A stretch of 64,000 bases of DNA, from NCBI GenBank assembly GCA_001898505.1, contig MKTZ01000010.1, positions 186,001 to 250,000 of the forward strand, written 5' to 3'. A model generated the notes under the pieces. The model was given only the letters and a program-made list of their open reading frames with translations. It was not told the DNA's origin and searched no databases. Source of the stretch: Sphingobacteriales bacterium 50-39. GTDB lineage: Bacteria > Bacteroidota > Bacteroidia > Chitinophagales > Chitinophagaceae. The position numbers were made by a program, and so were the translations under genes. Shown piece after piece: positions 51,114-61,089 of this stretch; within the stretch, counting starts at the first letter, position 1; each line of letters begins with the position of its first letter.

Positions 51114-52466
51114 GTGAAGGTACATTTTATCGCCATTGGGGGCAGCGTTATGCACCAACTGGCCATTGCACTCAAGAGAAAGGGCTATATCGTGACAGGC
51201 AGCGACGATGAGATATTTGAACCGGCCCGGTCGAATCTTGCTGCGGAGGGGTTACTGCCGGTAGCGGATGGCTGGTTTCCAGAAAAGATTCATAAAGAAT
51301 TGAATTCCATTATATTAGGGATGCACGCCAAGGCGGATAACCCGGAATTGCTCAAGGCAAAGGAGCTGGGGCTGCCTATTTATTCATTCCCGGAGTATAT
51401 CTACCAGGAAAGCAAGGACAAGACCCGGGTGGTCGTAGGGGGGAGCCATGGTAAGACGACGACGACCTCCATGATCATGAACGTCCTTAAAAGCGCTGGA
51501 AAAGACTTCGATTACCTGGTAGGGGCGCGGCTGGAAGGCTTTCCCCAATCGGTGAATATCACCTCGGCGCCCCTGATCGTCTGCGAAGGGGATGAATACC
51601 CTGCCAGCACGCTGGAAAAACGACCCAAATTTCACTTTCTCTTCCCCCATATTGCCATTATCACGGGGATTGCCTGGGATCATATCAATGTTTTTCCCAC
51701 TTTCGATATATACCTGGAGCAGTTCAGGATCTTTATCGATAAGATCGAGCCAGGGGGCGTCCTTATATATAACCATACAGACCTAGTGCTTAAACAGCTG
51801 GTAGAACAGCATCCTTCATCCGTGCGAAAAATCCCATACGGCATTCCTCAGCACCGGATAGAAAACGGCATAACAGTTGTTACGCTGGAAGGACATTCCG
51901 GGGCCCTCAAGGTCTTTGGTGAGCATAATCTGCTGAACCTGCAGGCGGCGTGGCTGGCCTGTAAGGAGCTGGGGGTTGGACCTGCCGCCTTTTTAAAGGG
52001 AATCATGGCCTTTGGAGGCGCGGCCAAACGTCTGGAGCTGTTGGCCCGGAATGAGCGTCTTAATATATACAGGGACTTTGCCCATGCTCCCTCCAAGGTA
52101 AAGGCCACCATGGAGGCGGTGAGAAGGCAATTCCCGGACAGAAAGCTGATCGCCGTGCTTGAACTGCATACTTACAGCAGTCTGAATGAACAGTTTCTGT
52201 CAGAATATCATGGCGCTATGGACCTGGCTGACAAGGCAGTAGTGTTCTATTCCCGGCATGCCCTGGAACTGAAGCGTCTGCCTCCTCTGTCCCCGGAAAA
52301 AGTGGCGGCTGGCTTTGGCAAAAAAGATCTTTTGGTCCTGAATGAGAAAGAAGATTTACTAAAGTGGTTGATGGAACAATCTTATGAAAATGTTAACTTG
52401 CTACTGATGAGTTCGGGAAATTACGACGGTTTAGATGTCGCTGGATTTGCCAACAAAGTGTCATAG
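51114..52466 (+). CDS. mpl: Mur ligase-family peptidoglycan tripeptide ligase (Mpl)
   Basis: 450-residue ATP-dependent ligase that reattaches L-Ala-gamma-D-Glu-meso-DAP to UDP-MurNAc in cell-wall recycling. Domains: N-terminal MurC-like Rossmann part starting HFIAIGGSVMHQLAIALKRKG, central ATP-binding domain with GSHGKTTTTSM (about 109-119) and GDEYPASTLEKRP, and C-terminal domain with DFAHAPSKVKATMEAV. GTG start, supported by the conserved N-terminus. It precedes an exonuclease gene by 28 bp on the same strand. Confidence 0.9.
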   Translation: MKVHFIAIGGSVMHQLAIALKRKGYIVTGSDDEIFEPARSNLAAEGLLPVADGWFPEKIHKELNSIILGMHAKADNPELLKAKELGLPIYSFPEYIYQESKDKTRVVVGGSHGKTTTTSMIMNVLKSAGKDFDYLVGARLEGFPQSVNITSAPLIVCEGDEYPASTLEKRPKFHFLFPHIAIITGIAWDHINVFPTFDIYLEQFRIFIDKIEPGGVLIYNHTDLVLKQLVEQHPSSVRKIPYGIPQHRIENGITVVTLEGHSGALKVFGEHNLLNLQAAWLACKELGVGPAAFLKGIMAFGGAAKRLELLARNERLNIYRDFAHAPSKVKATMEAVRRQFPDRKLIAVLELHTYSSLNEQFLSEYHGAMDLADKAVVFYSRHALELKRLPPLSPEKVAAGFGKKDLLVLNEKEDLLKWLMEQSYENVNLLLMSSGNYDGLDVAGFANKVS

Positions 52467-52494
52467 CAGGGTTTTTAAATACTATAACGAAGGA

Positions 52495-53262
52495 ATGCTA
52501 CAACTTAAACGCCCCTTAGCAATAATTGATCTGGAAACGACCGGGATCAATTTCGGGACTGACCGTATTGTTGAAATTGCCATTGTAAAGATCATGCCGG
52601 ACGGCAAAAAGCTTGTAAAGCGCAAGCTTCTTAATCCGGAAATGCCCATATCAGTAAGTTCTACCGATATTCATGGTATTACCAATGAAATGGTTAAAGA
52701 TGCTCCTACCTTCCGGCAGGTAGCCAACGAACTTAAACAATTCCTGGACAATTGTGACCTCGCGGGGTATAATTCCAACAGATTTGACATACCCATGTTG
52801 GCGGAAGAATTTCTTCGCATAGGCATGGAATTCGAGGGCAAGGGCCGCAAGCTGCTGGATGTGCAGAAAATATTTCATATGATGGAGCAGCGGACTCTCG
52901 GCGCCGCCTATCGTTTCTACTGCAATAAGGAGCTGGAAGGTGCACATGGCGCCGAAGCAGACGCCACGGCTACATGGGAGGTGCTGGTGGCTCAAGTCGT
53001 AAAATATCCCCAATTGGGCACGGATGTGGATTCTATTTTAAAATGTATAGGTGAGGAGGCTGTGGTGGATTTTGCCCGCAGGATGGTGCTGGAAAATGGG
53101 GTAGAAGTGTTTAATTTCGGTAAACACAAGGGTAGGAGCGTTGCAGAAATCCTCAAGGCGGAACCGCAATATTACGACTGGATGATGAAGGGGGATTTTC
53201 CTTTGCATACCAAACAGAAACTGACAGAGATATTTAACAGGACGATGTTAAAAAAGGGCTAA
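52495..53262 (+). CDS. DEDDh exonuclease with C-terminal DUF3820 domain
   Basis: 255-residue 3'-5' exonuclease of the DnaQ type (DEDDh). Catalytic residues Asp12 and Glu14 lie in DLETTG, Asp98 in GYNSNRFDIPMLA, and His151/Asp156 in HGAEADATAT. The C-terminal part, VFNFGKHKGRSVAEILKAEPQYYDWMM (about 205-231), matches DUF3820, a domain found in exonuclease-like proteins. The ATG at 52495 is preferred because GAAGGA lies just before it. It is not the full replicative epsilon subunit. Confidence 0.9.
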   Translation: MLQLKRPLAIIDLETTGINFGTDRIVEIAIVKIMPDGKKLVKRKLLNPEMPISVSSTDIHGITNEMVKDAPTFRQVANELKQFLDNCDLAGYNSNRFDIPMLAEEFLRIGMEFEGKGRKLLDVQKIFHMMEQRTLGAAYRFYCNKELEGAHGAEADATATWEVLVAQVVKYPQLGTDVDSILKCIGEEAVVDFARRMVLENGVEVFNFGKHKGRSVAEILKAEPQYYDWMMKGDFPLHTKQKLTEIFNRTMLKKG

Positions 53263-53362
53263 GGAACCAGGGGGTAGGGGGTGAGTTTCGGCCTGAAATC
53301 GTATCTTTATGGTTAAATTACCATTGACCTAATACTTGAATCATCACTGAACTATACGCCAT

Positions 53363-54154
53363 TTGGAAAAGATCGTTATCATACCTACGTACAACGAAAA
53401 GGAGAACATCGCCGATATCGTGGAAACAATTTTTCTGCTGAATCAGGGTTTTCACGTATTGGTGATCGACGATAGCTCCCCAGATGGTACCGCTGGCATT
53501 GTCCGGCAATTGCAACAGAAATACCCCAATAAGCTGTTTTTGGAAGAACGTCAGGGTAAGCAGGGATTAGGTACGGCCTATATCCATGGATTCAAATGGG
53601 CCGTTCGCAATAACTATCAGTTCATCTTTGAAATGGATGCGGATTTCTCCCATAATCCCAAGGACCTGGAACGCCTCTATGAGGCCTGCAAGTTCCAGGG
53701 GGCGGATGTGGCGGTGGGATCCCGCTATGTAAAAGGCGGGGGTAATGTCAACTGGCCCAGGGACAGGATATTACTCTCCAGAGGTGGCTCCATCTATACC
53801 CGCCTGATCACCTGGATGCCGGTGCAGGACCCGACAGCAGGTTTCGTTTGCTATCGCAAAAAAGTGTTGGAAACGATCAACCTCGACCAGATACGTTTTG
53901 TTGGCTATGCCTTCCAGATCGAAATGAAGTTTGCCGCCTGGAAGCTGGGTTTTACCATCAAAGAAGTTCCCATCATCTTTGAGGACCGTAAATACGGTGT
54001 CTCTAAAATGAATAAGGGTATTGTCAAGGAGGGTATCCTTGGAGTATTGAACCTGCGCTGGCAATCTCTTTTCAAGAACTACCGCAATCGTGTGAAGAAC
54101 GAAGAATCTCCAGTACGTTCTTTTTCCCAGGAAGCCATGGCTGAAAGCAAATAA
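53363..54154 (+). CDS. Polyprenol monophosphomannose synthase-like glycosyltransferase 2
   Basis: 263-residue GT2-family enzyme transferring a sugar (usually mannose) from GDP-mannose to polyprenyl phosphate on the inner face of the membrane. N-terminal IVIIPTYNEKENIADIV, nucleotide-site DDSSPDGT, the DxD motif in EMDADFSHNP, and the later KEVPIIFEDRKYGVSKMNKGI match bacterial Dpm1-like proteins. No C-terminal membrane helices are present. TTG start is inferred from the conserved beginning. The EamA gene follows with a one-base gap. Confidence 0.9.
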   Translation: MEKIVIIPTYNEKENIADIVETIFLLNQGFHVLVIDDSSPDGTAGIVRQLQQKYPNKLFLEERQGKQGLGTAYIHGFKWAVRNNYQFIFEMDADFSHNPKDLERLYEACKFQGADVAVGSRYVKGGGNVNWPRDRILLSRGGSIYTRLITWMPVQDPTAGFVCYRKKVLETINLDQIRFVGYAFQIEMKFAAWKLGFTIKEVPIIFEDRKYGVSKMNKGIVKEGILGVLNLRWQSLFKNYRNRVKNEESPVRSFSQEAMAESK

Positions 54155-54155
54155 T

Positions 54156-55061
54156 TTGAAGAAAGCATTTATCCAGCTGCATATCGCCGTCCTTCTTGCA
54201 GGACTTACGGGCGTCCTGGGTAAGATCATCACCCTTAATGAGGGGTTACTGGTGTGGTACCGTCTGCTGCTGACGTCGCTGGCACTATGGGTGATCTATC
54301 TTTTCCGCCGCCCTTCCTCATCTATTGCCGGCAAAGATATTTTCCACATATTTGGCATTGGCGCCATTGCCGCCCTGCACTGGGTGGCTTTTTACGGGAG
54401 CATAAAATACTCGAATGTATCGGTCGGGCTATTGTGTTTTTCTGCGGTGGGCTTCTTCACGGCGCTGATCGAGCCATTGGTGCTCAGGCATCGCGTGGAT
54501 TTTGTGGAATTATTATTAGGGCTGATGGTCATCGCAGGGATCTTTCTCATTTTCCAGGTAGATCCATCTTACAAAACGGGCATTATCATCGGCCTTGTAT
54601 CTTCCTTGCTGGGCAGTCTTTTCCCGGTGTTGAACAAACGCATTTTGCAACGAGTGCCTACGGGTACAGTGACCCTTTATGAATTGACAGGTGGCTTCCT
54701 TTTTCTCAGTATCCTGCTACCTTTTTATCTTATGCTGGCGCCTGCCTCCAAGCTGTTGCCGGATTGGAAGGATTGGATCGGGTTGCTGGTCCTTAGCCTG
54801 GCTTGTACGGTCCTGGCCTTTTCTCTTTCCATGAATGCGTTGAAAAGACTTTCCGCCTTTACGGTGAATCTGAGCTATAACCTGGAGCCGGTGTATGGAA
54901 TTTTACTGGCGTTCGTCCTTTTCAGAGAAGACAGGTATATGCACGGCGGGTTTTATACGGGGTTTGCCCTTATCATTCTTTCTATCGGATTGCAGATGCT
55001 GAGGATGTGGAGGAGGAAACAAAAACAAGGGGCCGTAAGGCCCCTTGCGAAATCAGGGTAG
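54156..55061 (+). CDS. EamA-family (DMT) transporter
   Basis: 301-residue inner-membrane carrier with ten hydrophobic segments and two EamA repeats (LLAGLTGVLGKIITLNEGLLVWYRLLLTSLALW and LLVLSLACTVLAFSLSMNALKRLSAFTVNLSYNLEPVYG). Substrate unknown. Start TTG at 54156 follows the previous stop by one base. Its last residues (KQGAVRPLAKSG) are encoded by a DNA hairpin that also serves as the minus-strand terminator at 55021-55047. Confidence 0.9.
   Translation: MKKAFIQLHIAVLLAGLTGVLGKIITLNEGLLVWYRLLLTSLALWVIYLFRRPSSSIAGKDIFHIFGIGAIAALHWVAFYGSIKYSNVSVGLLCFSAVGFFTALIEPLVLRHRVDFVELLLGLMVIAGIFLIFQVDPSYKTGIIIGLVSSLLGSLFPVLNKRILQRVPTGTVTLYELTGGFLFLSILLPFYLMLAPASKLLPDWKDWIGLLVLSLACTVLAFSLSMNALKRLSAFTVNLSYNLEPVYGILLAFVLFREDRYMHGGFYTGFALIILSIGLQMLRMWRRKQKQGAVRPLAKSG
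55021..55047 (-). terminator. Minus-strand terminator embedded in the EamA 3' end
   Basis: CAAGGGGCC-GTAA-GGCCCCTTG (55026-55047) is a perfect 9-bp stem. On the minus strand it is followed by TTTTTG and further T residues (from the AAAAACAA on the plus strand), so it ends the operon 55083-60806. Confidence 0.8.
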
Positions 55062-55082
55062 GATTGTCAAACTTACTGCACA

Positions 55083-55985
55083 CTATTTGTAATACCTGTC
55101 GATGAGGTATCTGTAGGCTGAACCGTTGAACACCGAATAATGGAATTTATATTCCCCGGCGACGGGGTCCGCCTTGAGGATGGCAGGACCTTCCGTCACT
55201 GTAATGCCGTTGGCTGTCAGCTGACTGGTGACGTCATTGGGGTTAAGGATGATCTGGAAATTGCTCAGCACGCCATTGGTGTTCGTAAAGCTCAGGACAT
55301 ACCGGGCGCCCAGATAATAGCCGCTGGGCACTTCGATCTGTGTTGGATTGTCGGGAGAAAAAACGGCGGAATGTCCTGTAAAGGAGGAGCTCGTCGGGGA
55401 CCCGGAGCCATCGTTGTTGTTCCACCGGCTCCAGTCCCAATTATAGTTGCCGGCGATGGGATTTCCGATGACATGATAATAGATAGTGCCAAAATCAGCG
55501 CTGATGGTATTCCCCGATGCATCGAGAATGGATATGGGGAACATATAGCTTTTGGTGGGATCTATCTTAGATGGATATACGATAAAGGGGATCAGGCCCG
55601 AATAGCTCTGGCCTGCCCGTACGGTGACTTTGGAGGCAATGAACAAGAAGGTGCTGTCCGGAAATTTGGTGTATCGACTGGTAGAATCCAGGCCTGCATT
55701 GATGGTTGTCAGGGCATTGGCATCGTAACCCACGGTAACGACCACGTCCCTGGCGGCAACATGGGTGGCTGCGAAATTAATCCGGAAGCTGGCGGTGTCC
55801 ACCGAGTCGGTGCCGGGAAAGGTGAGGGCGGTGTTCGTAAAATTCGCCATTCCTCCTTCCGGTATCTCGACAATGGGTTTCAGTCCGCTAAAGACGGTTT
55901 CATCACCCCTGCTCTTTACGCAAGAGTTCAGGAGCGCCATGCCCGCCAGGGCGGCGAACAGGGCAATATAATATCGTGTTGTCAT
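55083..55985 (-). CDS. DUF1735-containing surface lipoprotein
   Basis: 300-residue lipoprotein (lipobox LNSC, about Cys22); ATG at 55985 preferred since it starts the signal peptide. The N-terminal half resembles DUF1735 beta-sandwiches (DVVVTVGYDANALTTINAG...), and the C-terminal half (GNYNWDWSRWNNNDGSG... ending RYLIDRYYK) is like BT_3987-type proteins. These act as third surface glycan-binding proteins next to SusC/SusD. It is the last gene of the operon, 40 bp after SusD. Confidence 0.85.
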   Translation of the reverse strand: MTTRYYIALFAALAGMALLNSCVKSRGDETVFSGLKPIVEIPEGGMANFTNTALTFPGTDSVDTASFRINFAATHVAARDVVVTVGYDANALTTINAGLDSTSRYTKFPDSTFLFIASKVTVRAGQSYSGLIPFIVYPSKIDPTKSYMFPISILDASGNTISADFGTIYYHVIGNPIAGNYNWDWSRWNNNDGSGSPTSSSFTGHSAVFSPDNPTQIEVPSGYYLGARYVLSFTNTNGVLSNFQIILNPNDVTSQLTANGITVTEGPAILKADPVAGEYKFHYSVFNGSAYRYLIDRYYK

Positions 55986-56025
55986 AATCTTTTTTTTAAT
56001 TGTTAGCGCGTGCCGCTGCCGGGGA

Positions 56026-57537
56026 CTACGGCATCCAGAAAACTTTTGACGTATGTCCGTCAATGACCCCTTCTGCTTTTACATTTGCCGCGTTAGTGGT
56101 GTATTCACTGGTGGGATACAACACCCTGACGGGTATGTTGGGACCGTCCTTGTAGGGCGAAACAGAGATGGGGATGTCAGCGGGCAATGCCAATCGCCTG
56201 TAATCGGACCATGCTTCGAACGGAGTGATCGTATTCATGGCCACCCATTTTTGCCGGATGATGCATGCCAGCTTCTCATTGAAATTGGTGCATGCCAGAT
56301 AATTGGTATTCTTATTGGCGCTTTGTGCTACCAGGTCAGCGGCACTTTGGTCGGGTGTCGAGCCGGGATTGGAGGCATTCAGATATTCAAACGAAGCCCG
56401 TACGCCATTTACGAAGTTGGTATCGTCATCACCGGCATTGCCCAGCCAACCTCTTAAATTTGCTTCGGCCTGGAGAAAATAACTTTCTGCCAGGCTGACC
56501 AGGACTGCCGGCTGGCTTACTGATTTAAGTATCCCGGGACCTATGGAGGAGGAGCCTGTCCCTGGTATATTTGTCAGGGAGCCGAGTACATCGCCAATGT
56601 AAGGGTGGTTGGCGTCCGATGAGGCGGAATAGATAAACTGATACCGGATGTCATTATTATTCACCAGAAAAGAAATGGAGTACTGGGCGGCTCGCCAGTA
56701 ATCGGCTTGTCCGCCGCTGGTGGGATTGCCTGTGAGGGTTACGAAATATCCCCATACCGGGCTCTGCTGTCCGGTGGAGCCGGCATAGCCGGGGTTCACT
56801 GTGGCATCGGCAGTGAGGAATCCACCGCCATTGGCTATTGTTATGGCTATCTGGTCTTTTATATAAGCGTCTCTTCCATTCATTGCCGTCTGACGCATGG
56901 CTATCCGGAGCTTGAGCGTATTGGCCAGCGCGATCCAGCTGGCCGTATTGCCTCCGAAGAGTATATCGCTGTTGGCTGTTGATGTGGCGCTGGGGTTCTG
57001 CATATTCAACACACCGGAATCCAATTGGAGGGCGATGGCTTCGTATACTGCCTGTCCTTTATCGTATTTGGGCGTGATGGAGGTGGTGCCTTTCAGGGCA
57101 TCGGAGTAGGGTACGTCGTTGTAGAGATCGACCAGCTGCTGGAAAACGAAGGCTTTCATGATCTTTGCCGCACCGATATAGAATGGCTTGTTTTGTGACC
57201 TGGCGGATCTTTCTATATAATCATAATCTTCCAGGTTGCGGTAGAAAGTAGTCCAGCTGCCGGAGTAAGTGTCATTGGTCTGCTTATAAGAAGCTACATC
57301 GCTGGCGCTGATGGCATAGCTGCCGCTGGGCGCCCAGTAGCCCATCCAACCGCATAAATAGGTATAGCCAGTGAGCTGTGTGACCACGGTAACCTTCAGC
57401 GCATTCGGTAATACCAGCTCGGGTGTGGTATTTGTAGCCGCATTGGGATTGTCATTGATATTGAAATAATTCTTGGAGCAGCTGGCGCCAAGGATCATCA
57501 ATGCGACTGGAATATATATTTTGATACTTTTTTTCAT
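56026..57537 (-). CDS. SusD-like lipoprotein (SusD-like_2 family)
   Basis: 503-residue lipoprotein (lipobox LGASC, Cys20). The ATG at 57537 is chosen, since the earlier in-frame start lacks a signal at the N-terminus. It shows the family start NYFNINDNPNAATNTTPELVLPNALK and the helical middle AKIMKAFVFQQLVDLYNDVPYSDALKG. The late WVAMNTITPFEAWSDYRRL block is also typical. It partners the SusC at 57570-60806; ligand unknown. Confidence 0.93.
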   Translation of the reverse strand: MKKSIKIYIPVALMILGASCSKNYFNINDNPNAATNTTPELVLPNALKVTVVTQLTGYTYLCGWMGYWAPSGSYAISASDVASYKQTNDTYSGSWTTFYRNLEDYDYIERSARSQNKPFYIGAAKIMKAFVFQQLVDLYNDVPYSDALKGTTSITPKYDKGQAVYEAIALQLDSGVLNMQNPSATSTANSDILFGGNTASWIALANTLKLRIAMRQTAMNGRDAYIKDQIAITIANGGGFLTADATVNPGYAGSTGQQSPVWGYFVTLTGNPTSGGQADYWRAAQYSISFLVNNNDIRYQFIYSASSDANHPYIGDVLGSLTNIPGTGSSSIGPGILKSVSQPAVLVSLAESYFLQAEANLRGWLGNAGDDDTNFVNGVRASFEYLNASNPGSTPDQSAADLVAQSANKNTNYLACTNFNEKLACIIRQKWVAMNTITPFEAWSDYRRLALPADIPISVSPYKDGPNIPVRVLYPTSEYTTNAANVKAEGVIDGHTSKVFWMP

Positions 57538-57569
57538 TGTCGAAAAATTTGAGTTCACTAAATGCGCTC

Positions 57570-60500
57570 TCAGAATACAATTCCCAGGTTGAACCCGATG
57601 AATTTAGTAGGCGGCAACTGGTTGATATCGGTGGTCCCTATGCCATTTCCGATGGTATTGCTGAATTCGGGATCGGACCAGACGTTGTCCTTTGCCTTCC
57701 AGGTCAGGAGGTTCCTGCCGATGATGGAAAAGTTCAGGCCATTGATGATCTTCAAATGGCTGAGGATCGACCTGGGGACATTATAGGTGAGGGATACTTC
57801 CCTCAGCTTCCAGAAGTCCGCGCTATTTACATAACTGCTGCCGGCGGTGTTCCAGACATTGGCCCAGAAATAGAGATTCCCATCCTGTACGTTCACATTG
57901 GTATTGGGTGTGTATTTACCCGGGGATACCTGTATGACGGAGTTTGGAATGACAAATGCCTGTCTGCCGGAGGATGCTGAATAGGCTGATACGCCGGTGA
58001 AATCGAGACTGCTGCCCAGCGAATTGAAGATGACTGCCCCAAACCGTCCGTCAGCTACAGCGGCCAGTCTGAGATCTTTATATTGTATAGAAAAGGTAAG
58101 CCCTATCCGGGTCGGCGGGTTGGTCGTTCCAAACTTCTTCTGATTGGGATCCAGGGTGGGATAACCCGTGGTAGCACTGACTACGATGTGTCCTTGTGGA
58201 TCGCGGACCCAGTCATTTGTTTTGATGATCGGGTAGGGGTCGCCCACGGATGCAAAGGAGTTGGAGCCGACATTGACGTCGGTGAGACCATAGCCCAGGG
58301 ACCGAACAGTGTTTTTGTTATAAGAATAATTGGCGCCGACCTCGATGGTCCATCCGGACATATTGTCCAGCACCCTGCCTTTCAGGTCCAGCTCAATTCC
58401 CTTGTTCAGCATTTCTCCCGAATTCACATAAGCGGAGGTGAAACCTGTTGCGGAAGAGATCGTGATCGGGATGGTCTGGTTATTGGTCGTTGTGTGATAA
58501 GCTGCAGCGGAGAAATTTATCCTGTTGCGGATAAAGCTCAATTCCATTCCCACTTCTGCATCCGTGCTGAATTCAGGTTTGATATTGGGGTTGGCGAATG
58601 CGCCGTTGACCGTATAGCCTGCTACATTCCCGAAGGGAAAGCCCGCGCCGGCATTGAATGTATTTTGCAGCGCATAGGCGCCGATGCTGACCTGGGCGGT
58701 CCGGCTATAGGCGGCCCGGATCTTACCAAAGCTCAGGGTGCGTTTGTTCCTAAGCCCCGGTATGGCTTCCGTAAATACAAAGGAAGCATCTACGGCCGGA
58801 TACAGGTAAGAGCGGTTGGATTTGGCGAGGAGAGAGGTCCAGTCATTTCTCAACGATCCATGCAAAAACATGTAGTTGTTATACCCGACGGTGAGATCGC
58901 CGAAAACGCCCAACAGTCTTGTCTCTTCCTTGTATTCTCCCACAATGGGGATACCTAGCCGATTGCTGATATTGTAGAAATCAGGTATCACCAGGGTTCC
59001 TGCATTGACACCCGCGATCCGGAGCGTATTGACGACGAGGGAGGTACCCGTGATGAGCCGAAAGTCGAATTTATCGACTGACTGATGTATAAATACCAGG
59101 AAATCGCTGGTCAGCCGTTGATTGTAGCTCAGCGCATCGCCTTCCGAAGGCGAGTACACTTTCACGGAGCTTGGGATATTACCGGATTGCAATGTATCGG
59201 CAATGGCCCATGGCGCGAATGTATAACCGGCTTGTGTGTATTTATTGTTATAGTCATTTCGCGCGATCCCGGCCCTGTATTGTAATTCGAGCCATTTAAG
59301 GGGTTTCAGATCGAGAGAGAGGTTGCCAAGGATGTCATTACTTTTTTCATCCAGCCTGGTCTGGTCGATCTGCCACCAGGGATTCCCGTAATAAGCGTTG
59401 AAGTACCCATCGGGGCTGGAGAACGGATCGGTCTGCCAGTTCTTATATCTTCTCAGGTTTACGTCTGCCGGGGAGTTGATGATCGTCCAGTACAGGGGCC
59501 TGTTCTGGAAATAGGAGCCGCCGCCGGCATAACCTGCTGTCAATGCTGTTGTTCCCCAGGTGAACGGCACGCCCGAACCCGGGGTGGTGCTGGTATGCCG
59601 GAGGGTATAGCCCAATGTATAGTCCACCCGGAATATGCCAGTGGTCCTGGAACCATTGAGGCGGATCGTATTGCGGCGGTCGTGATCTTTAGGTATGACG
59701 CCACTTTTGTCTACGTCTTCAAAAGACATATAGAACCTGCTCTTTTCGTCTCCTGTAGAATACGAGATACCGTTGATCCAGGTGATCCCGTTGTTGAAAA
59801 AGCCTTTTTTTGCATTGGGGACGGCGGCATAACGAATGGAATCCTGTTTGATATAGAAGGAGCCATCGGGTCTGTAAATGCGGATGGGAGCGCCGATAGG
59901 GACCATCTGGCCATTGAAGCGCGGGCCATAGTTCTGGTTCTCATATGGTACATACGGCACATAAGGGCTGCCGGGTATCATTACCAGACCAGGAGATCCG
60001 ATGGCCTCACCTCCGTATTGCCCGAATTCGTTCTGGAAATCGGCTGTATAGGCGATAGACTCTATTTGCATGGAGCTGCTCAGTCTTACCTCCGGCCTGC
60101 CGGACCTCCCTTTTTTGGTGGTAACGATCAGAACGCCATTGGATGCTGCGGAGCCGTATAATGCGGAGGCGGAGGCTCCTTTAAGGATAGTGGAACTTTC
60201 CACATCATCCGGGTTGATGGAGTTGAGGTAGCTGATCGGCAGCGGGATATCATCCACTACCAGCAATGCCTGATTGTTACCGAGGATGGAGCGGTTGCCC
60301 CTCAGCGTGATACGAACATCCGGCTTTACTCCGTTGTTCACCAGGTTGATCTGCAGACCGGAGACTTTTGCTGCCAGGCCATTGGCCAGGTTGGTAACTT
60401 TTGCCTGGGTCAATTCTTCGTTGGACAGTCTGGTCGTCGAATAGCCAAGTTCTTTTGGCTGCCGTTTTATACCCAGGGCAGTGGTCACGATGACTTCGGC

Positions 60501-60806
60501 CAGGTTGGCAACCTGCTTGTCGATGACAAATTGGATTGTCCCGGTGGATTCGGTAATGGTAATTGTTTGGGGGGCAAAGTCAACGCCTGTAGCAGTTATC
60601 TTGTCTCCCACTTTGGCTTTAATGTCGAAGTACCCGTTCTCGTCGGCGCTGATGCCGTACTTACCATTTTCAGATTTGATGGACGCATACGGGACTGGCA
60701 TCCCGTTCTTATCAACTACACGTCCTTTGAAAGATCTCAGTTGGGCCAATGCTGCAATAGAAATGAGCAAGAAGGCCACAAGGGCTGCTATTTTTCTCAT
60801 GTGCAT
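57570..60806 (-). CDS. SusC/RagA-family TonB-dependent transporter
   Basis: 1078-residue outer-membrane transporter with signal peptide (ending ALAQ, about residue 22). A carboxypeptidase-D-like domain (about 24-105) comes first. The plug contains ASASALYGSAASNGVLIVTTKKG (about 209-231), and the barrel ends LGIVF. No STN domain. The SusD partner starts 32 bp downstream. Upstream, 60807-61089 is a 283-bp AT-rich region shared with the MocR gene's 3' side, with no gene. The initiator could be the ATG at 60806 or the one two codons on. Confidence 0.95.
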   Translation of the reverse strand: MHMRKIAALVAFLLISIAALAQLRSFKGRVVDKNGMPVPYASIKSENGKYGISADENGYFDIKAKVGDKITATGVDFAPQTITITESTGTIQFVIDKQVANLAEVIVTTALGIKRQPKELGYSTTRLSNEELTQAKVTNLANGLAAKVSGLQINLVNNGVKPDVRITLRGNRSILGNNQALLVVDDIPLPISYLNSINPDDVESSTILKGASASALYGSAASNGVLIVTTKKGRSGRPEVRLSSSMQIESIAYTADFQNEFGQYGGEAIGSPGLVMIPGSPYVPYVPYENQNYGPRFNGQMVPIGAPIRIYRPDGSFYIKQDSIRYAAVPNAKKGFFNNGITWINGISYSTGDEKSRFYMSFEDVDKSGVIPKDHDRRNTIRLNGSRTTGIFRVDYTLGYTLRHTSTTPGSGVPFTWGTTALTAGYAGGGSYFQNRPLYWTIINSPADVNLRRYKNWQTDPFSSPDGYFNAYYGNPWWQIDQTRLDEKSNDILGNLSLDLKPLKWLELQYRAGIARNDYNNKYTQAGYTFAPWAIADTLQSGNIPSSVKVYSPSEGDALSYNQRLTSDFLVFIHQSVDKFDFRLITGTSLVVNTLRIAGVNAGTLVIPDFYNISNRLGIPIVGEYKEETRLLGVFGDLTVGYNNYMFLHGSLRNDWTSLLAKSNRSYLYPAVDASFVFTEAIPGLRNKRTLSFGKIRAAYSRTAQVSIGAYALQNTFNAGAGFPFGNVAGYTVNGAFANPNIKPEFSTDAEVGMELSFIRNRINFSAAAYHTTTNNQTIPITISSATGFTSAYVNSGEMLNKGIELDLKGRVLDNMSGWTIEVGANYSYNKNTVRSLGYGLTDVNVGSNSFASVGDPYPIIKTNDWVRDPQGHIVVSATTGYPTLDPNQKKFGTTNPPTRIGLTFSIQYKDLRLAAVADGRFGAVIFNSLGSSLDFTGVSAYSASSGRQAFVIPNSVIQVSPGKYTPNTNVNVQDGNLYFWANVWNTAGSSYVNSADFWKLREVSLTYNVPRSILSHLKIINGLNFSIIGRNLLTWKAKDNVWSDPEFSNTIGNGIGTTDINQLPPTKFIGFNLGIVF

Positions 60807-61089
60807 TGTAGTTTGTTGGTTAATAAATAATATCGATCCGCCTCTTTTCTCAAATTCAATTCCCCGGCATTCAATAAAATCCGCTAACCATAAGGCTAAG
60901 CACTAAGAGTAATACTATAGATGTTTTAATAGTAGGATGGGTTCTTTCCAGGCGTTGTGTAGTAAGTTGAGGAAGTAATTAGATAGCCTGGGGTGTGATT
61001 GTTGGTGTAAAGATAGCTATATTTTTTTTTATATAAAAAAATAATTATTTACGATAGCGCTATAAATGATTGACTTTTAAATAATTATC

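Noticed and set aside
60807-61089. AT-rich stretch with runs of T/A upstream of the third SusC as an origin or ncRNA
   Set aside because: No DnaA-box cluster or stable fold is apparent; it is best read as a plain promoter region for the minus-strand operon, without a confident promoter call.
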